The notes under the pieces were generated by a model, which was not told the origin of the DNA, did no database searches, and worked only from the letters and a program-made list of their open reading frames with translations. Below, piece by piece: positions 49,301 to 55,300 of a stretch of DNA of 64,000 nt (position 1 is the stretch's first letter; every line of letters begins with the position of its first letter). This DNA is from Megalonaias nervosa. Lineage: Eukaryota; Mollusca; Bivalvia; Unionida; Unionidae. The position numbers and the translations under genes are program-made. The stretch is from positions 23,581 to 87,580 of the forward strand of contig JAECUM010003225.1 of NCBI GenBank assembly GCA_016617855.1. The letters run 5' to 3'.

Positions 49301-52300
49301 CCTCAATATTCCTGAGACAATAATGGTTGAGATTATGAGATTTGTACATCCTTCCATAGGCACATCTCTAGGGCAGGTCTCCGTTCGGCTACTTCTTGGT
49401 GGTGATCTTAGCCAGAAGATTTCGCTACTTTCCTGTGTATGCTATATGTTTAGTGCAGTATTGTGTGGATGCTACTGTAAGAACTGGCTTCATAATCAAA
49501 ACTGGTTTAGTTGTCTACTGTAAGTTATTAAGTTAAAGAAATGGAGGGAGGAGGTATTTTTATTCTTTTCTTTCATTTTCTTTTTCCCCCTCGTTTGTTT
49601 TATTTTCTTTCCATTTCTTTTTTGTTTCCTTGTGGGTTTGTTTTCTTTTTCCTTTTCTTTTCCATTTTTATTTCTTTTCTCTGGTTATGAGAGACATGTG
49701 TTTCTTCAACAAAAACAAAACTAACTCGAGAATAAAGCCTACAGTTGTGTTAGTATGTGTATCTGTGATGTGTATGTATTGTCTCTCATCACCATTGTAT
49801 CGTGCAGACTTGAAAAAGGACACCAGGCCAAGCCCTATATAAGGAGCTTTGTTTCCTTTTTTCTGTTGTTGCCATGCTACATTATATCAGTGGGCAGTCT
49901 TGTATGTCGTCTCAAGCAACACATGAAGTAATCTGAATTATCGGGGCCGTTAGATGTGGAAATTGTTTATCTGGCAATACTGTTCCCAGAGTTTTAAGAG
50001 ATATCTGTTGTTGGGAGAGGGTTATTGGTGCATGTTGAAAAGACTATACATGATGTGGTTGGACTGTGCATGCTCTAAGGATTTCTATCCAGCTATATGC
50101 TGATTGTATTTTGATTGGTTATTGTTGTGTGTCAGAAACAAACAAACAATACCCTTTTGCCCAAGAAATGTATGCTGAGTGTATTTTCATTGATACAGAT
50201 TAGAAAGGGAGCTCGGCCAGACATGATTGATACAGAGTTTTATTACTGTTTTGATTGATAGAGCAACTATGGTTTTTGAATTTTTATTAGAACAGTGTAG
50301 AAGATATAGTTAAAAAATATTTCTTTTTATAAAACAACAACAAAATAGTGGCATATATTTTTTTATAGTATTTTAACTGACAGAGTACAGTTATATAAGA
50401 CTTCATATCAGTTATAAACTGTCACCTTTCTATACAAATTTGGAGGACACAGCAAATTAGATTTACCAAAATTACTGCTTTAATGCAGGGGAGATAATTA
50501 TGGAAGTCAAGAAACGCAGCTATTCATGAAAAGTGTTGATTCAAGCAGTATTGTATTTTTTTTATTATTCTACCTCATTTTCTTTTATGAAACAGTGATT
50601 CCATGCATGACCTGTCTGAATTATTTCCGTATAAAATCATGAATCAAATGGAAATGTTTGGCTGCCATCTTGAATTTGCTGGAGTCCAATACAGGTTTCA
50701 GAACACATACTCTTCAAAGCACTGATTTCTCTTGTATAGTCACATAGTCGGTCAGAATTTCACTGGATTAAAATTTTAAATGTATAATAATAATGTATAT
50801 TTACTGAAACTGATACTTGTGTTTATTAGTTATATTTAAACAACTTTTTGCTATTCATTACAAGACTTTTTGCATCAGATGTGAACAAATCTCAATTGGA
50901 TCATTATGAGTAATTTTTTATGATGAAAAAGTATTTATTTTATTCCAAAGAAATATTTTAGTAATGCAGTGTAATAAGTTTTCTGAAGTACTGTTATTAT
51001 TAGATAAATTCAAGATCAAACAGTTGCTATTATAAAACAATTGTCCAGCTAAATTCTGTAACTGACTTGTTGGTTTAAAAAAAAACTTGTGCACTGTGCT
51101 GCCACTGCCATTATCCCCATCATTCGCATCTCAGTGTCTTGTGTTTCTTCTAATACATTACACACATTTATTCACTTTTATTTAAAGGCTGAGGCCACTA
51201 TCAAAAGATGCAAGTTACTCCTTTTCTCCAACCAGAAAATGTTCTTCTTATCAAACATTCTACTGCTTTTTCTTCATATATTGAATTTGTTTATGGATGT
51301 TGCTATATGTTGAAAATATGGGGGAATATTATGCATATTCATTTGCCTGTGTGTTTGTGTTTTGTATCCTTTAGGACATTATAATTTTATTAAACATTTA
51401 CTAAATGTGATTCTACTTCCTTTAATAATTTAAGTAACAAATATATAATTTGTTTATAATATGTAGTATTTTCAGCACAAATAGAGTAAATTAAAGTAGG
51501 CCTGCAGTTTGTGTATTATTATAAACCTTAAATGTCTTTGGGTTTTTTTGTGTTTTGTTGTTTTTTTAAACGGATGAGTAGCGAAGTAATTAAGAGATTA
51601 ATGCTATGTGACTATACAGTAGAAATCATTATTTTGGAGAGTGCTCTGAAACCTATAATAGACTTCAGCAGATTTAAGATGCCGGCCAAAAATGAACTCT
51701 AACATAAATTATCTTTATATAAAACCCATTCTGTATTGGACCAATGATGTGCTTTCATATATGGATGAAGATAATAAACTTGGGAAACCTTGAAACAACT
51801 GTTTTCATAACTTGCCCTTGAGAGCATTTGAAGAATTTTAGCAGAATGCATCCTACTGACCCATATCTCTTGAACAACTGCTCTTGTACTTGGCTATTAT
51901 GCAGGTGTCAGGCAGAGGAGTACAATCTCAGACCTACTTGGACTGCTTGTTTATTATATGATTTCATATGGAAATTCAGTGTGAAGCTTTTTATTGATGA
52001 AGTCTGGGATGAAATCAATTACAAGCATTCAGCATCATTGTTTTTAGAATTATTGCATATCATTTTGTTCTTTTTACAGTTATTGTCCATCACTGTCTTG
52101 AGAGTTATTGCACATCATTGTTTTTATACTCGTTCTTTCATTTATGCATAGCAAACCATTTTTATGGAATACATGTTTACATTTAGAAGATCAAAGATCA
52201 TTTTTATGAGCATTTTACTTCCTTTGGTGTTATTGCCACAAATTGTCCAATACACCTGCATTTCCCTGTGATGAATGAAACCACACAAATCAATAGCTTT

Positions 52301-55300
52301 CATTTTTATTCCAGGGAAATATAAATATTGTTGAAAACCTTGGTTCATTTTTAGGTTTCCTTGTGCAATTTCAAAATATAGAAAAGCGGAGGGGCAGGTA
52401 TTGGAAAGGAGACTGATTTGTTCTGTTTCTCTGTAGTTGTTACCGTATACATTGATGATGATGATAGATAATAATGATTAATTTTATTATTTCTCCTTTT
52501 CTTCTATCCTTATTAGAATCAGAACAACTGAAGGATCTACATAAATGGTTTCAGCAGTATGTTATTGATTTTAATATCCCCTGCCTGAGTTTTGGAGAGA
52601 CTGAGAAGACTCCACTTGGATTGAATATGAGCATTGTAATAGTACCTCCAGAGTCCAGTGGTAAGATAAAATAATTCAGTTCAGAATCCTTTGACAAACT
52701 TGTTTGAGTATCATGCACCCAACTGCAAACAGAACACCATGACCCAGTGATCATAAAACTCTGAGTTTGAGATTGAGTTTCCAGTTTAGCCAGCAAGAAA
52801 TGACCTTTTGAAAGTAATGTCATTTTTTGTTGGTTGAATAAAATCTCAAGCTCAAACTCAGGCTCAATAGTTTTATGATCTGCAGGCTTTGCCCTTTTGT
52901 CACAAAACTGCCTGAGCACACATCAGGCCCCTTAGTCACAAAACTGCCTGAGTGCACATCAGGCCCCTTAGTCACAAAACTGCCTGAGCACATGTCAGGC
53001 CCCTTAGTCACAAAACTGCCAGAGCACACATCAGGCTCCTTTGTCACCAAACTCTCTCAGCTTACACCTAGCCCCTTCGTCATAAAACTCTATGAGCATA
53101 TACCAGGCTCCTTAGTCACAAAACTCGCTCAGCACGTGCCAGGCCACTTAGTCACAAAACTCTCTGAGTACAAATATTAACTCAGACTCAAACTCCAAAA
53201 GTTACAAATGATACAGTCAGTAAATCTTATTGAAAGTATGCATGTATATGTATGTAGAGATACAAAAATAATTACATAATACTGATATTTTTGGCAATTG
53301 TATGATTTTTGGAACAAAGTTGTCAGTGAAAATATTTCAATTAAAACTTGAGTTCACATTTTGTGCTGAGTTTCAAGACTGCAGGGCAGCTCAGCTTGTT
53401 TTATCATGTGGCTGGTATTTTATTCAGGCTTATACCATATATCATATCCAACTTGAGGGGTTTCAAAAAAGAAATAAAGTTGAAGTTGGAAAAGTAGGGG
53501 ATGGAGTTTGGGGGCAGAATCTTTCTCTGATGATCTGTGGCCATTGCCCTGGGTTGGAATTGCCCCCCAGCACCCCTATCCCAAAAATCGACATGATTTA
53601 TGTGCATCAACTCAAGTTAGACTGTCTTTCTTTGATGAGGAAATGGTGAAATTTGAGTAATTTGTGTGTGATTTCACAATTTTGTTCGGTTTTGGCTGTA
53701 TACATGTTGTGTTTTTTGACATGTAAAGAATTCCAAATAAAATATATGACAAGATTTGCAAAAGATAGAATATATTCCACAAATGTTATAAACTTCATGT
53801 CACTATGCTATGACAGATGATGTTCTTTGCAGTTGATTTCATGATTTTAAGGAGGGGCCCCGAGTGGCCGAGTGGTCTAAAGCGCTCACCGTTACGGATC
53901 ACTGCCATCTCACCTCTGTCTGCGTGAGTTCGAGTCTCAGGCTCGGCTAATGTGGGCACGTGAGAAAGCCTGCCAGTAGCTTCTCGTGGGTCGGTGGTTC
54001 TTCCTGGGGTTTTCCAGGGTTCTTCCTCCACCAGTTATACTGGCTGCCATGTATAGCCTATCTTGTGCTGAAAAATGGCGTTAAACCCTACAACAACAAC
54101 AACAACAACAACAGTGATTTTAAGGAAACAATGTAGACTGTAATGTTTGACAATGGATCTGTGTCTACACTGTTCACATTTGGGTGTGCAGTATATGCTC
54201 CATGCTAAATACAACTCTGTCATGATCTACACTGTTTACATTTGAGTGTGCAGTATATATATATATTCTATGCTAAATACAACTCTATCATGATTTACAC
54301 TGTTCACATCTGGGTTTGTATTATATGTGCAATGCTAAATTCATCTCTGTCATGATCTACTGTTCATATTTGGGTGTGCAGTATGAATGCCTTAATAAAG
54401 ATTGTCTCTATTTTTTGATCACATACAAATTTATGTTTACAAGAAACTGGACTAAAATTTAATGTAAACACATAAGTTTTAGAAAAACTAATAAATTGTC
54501 CCTCCAGTATGCCTGCCATAAGGGCTGAACATATTATATTATCCATCCATTAATTTTGTTTTCACAAAGTGACTCAAGTTGTTCACTATCTACAGTTATC
54601 AAACTTTGCAGATGGCATACATTTGGGATAAGCAAGAAGCATATTGATTTTGGTGTGAAAGGTTTTCATTCTGACCCCCAAAAAAGAAAAGTTGTTTCCA
54701 CACAATAGATTTAGTTGTACATTACATGCCAGGACCAAATTTTGTAGATAACTTGTACATTGGGTAAGGAAGAAGCCTGTTGATTTTGGGTGTCAGAAGG
54801 TCAAAGTTTAAAGTCACTGTAAAAGAAGATAAATAGGTTCTGCACATATATTCCACTCTCGACCAAGTACATTTGCCAGAGTTTGTGGGTTTGGGTTGAA
54901 TGACATGTAGGGTTTGGGATGGAACTGTTGATTTAGGTGTTAAACAGTCTGAGGTTAAAGTCACCATAATTGAAAGAAGATGAAGGGTTTTATATAATTT
55001 CTATATTTTTGGACTTGGTTCCTTGACTAGAGTTTGTGGAGATCTTACACTTATTTATGGGAGAGGTCTGTTGATTTTGGGGTCAAAAAGTGAAAGATTA
55101 AGATCAGTATGTCTCAAGGAAAAATGAGTTTTGTAAAACAACTTTTTATTTAGGAAGTTCCTTGAATAAGCTTAATAAAGAAACAAAGTCAGGATTATTG
55201 AGAATCAATGGTTAGTTCCTCCAGAACAAACCATACTCTACCAGTGCTATCAAAGAGGGCCAGTGTTCATTCCAGAAATGGAAAAAGTATGACCTAGTGA

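Noticed and set aside
52875..53180. Repeat-containing protein gene (101 codons)
   Set aside because: Frames are open on both strands only because the unit is 36 bp; there is no start context, splice signal or homology.
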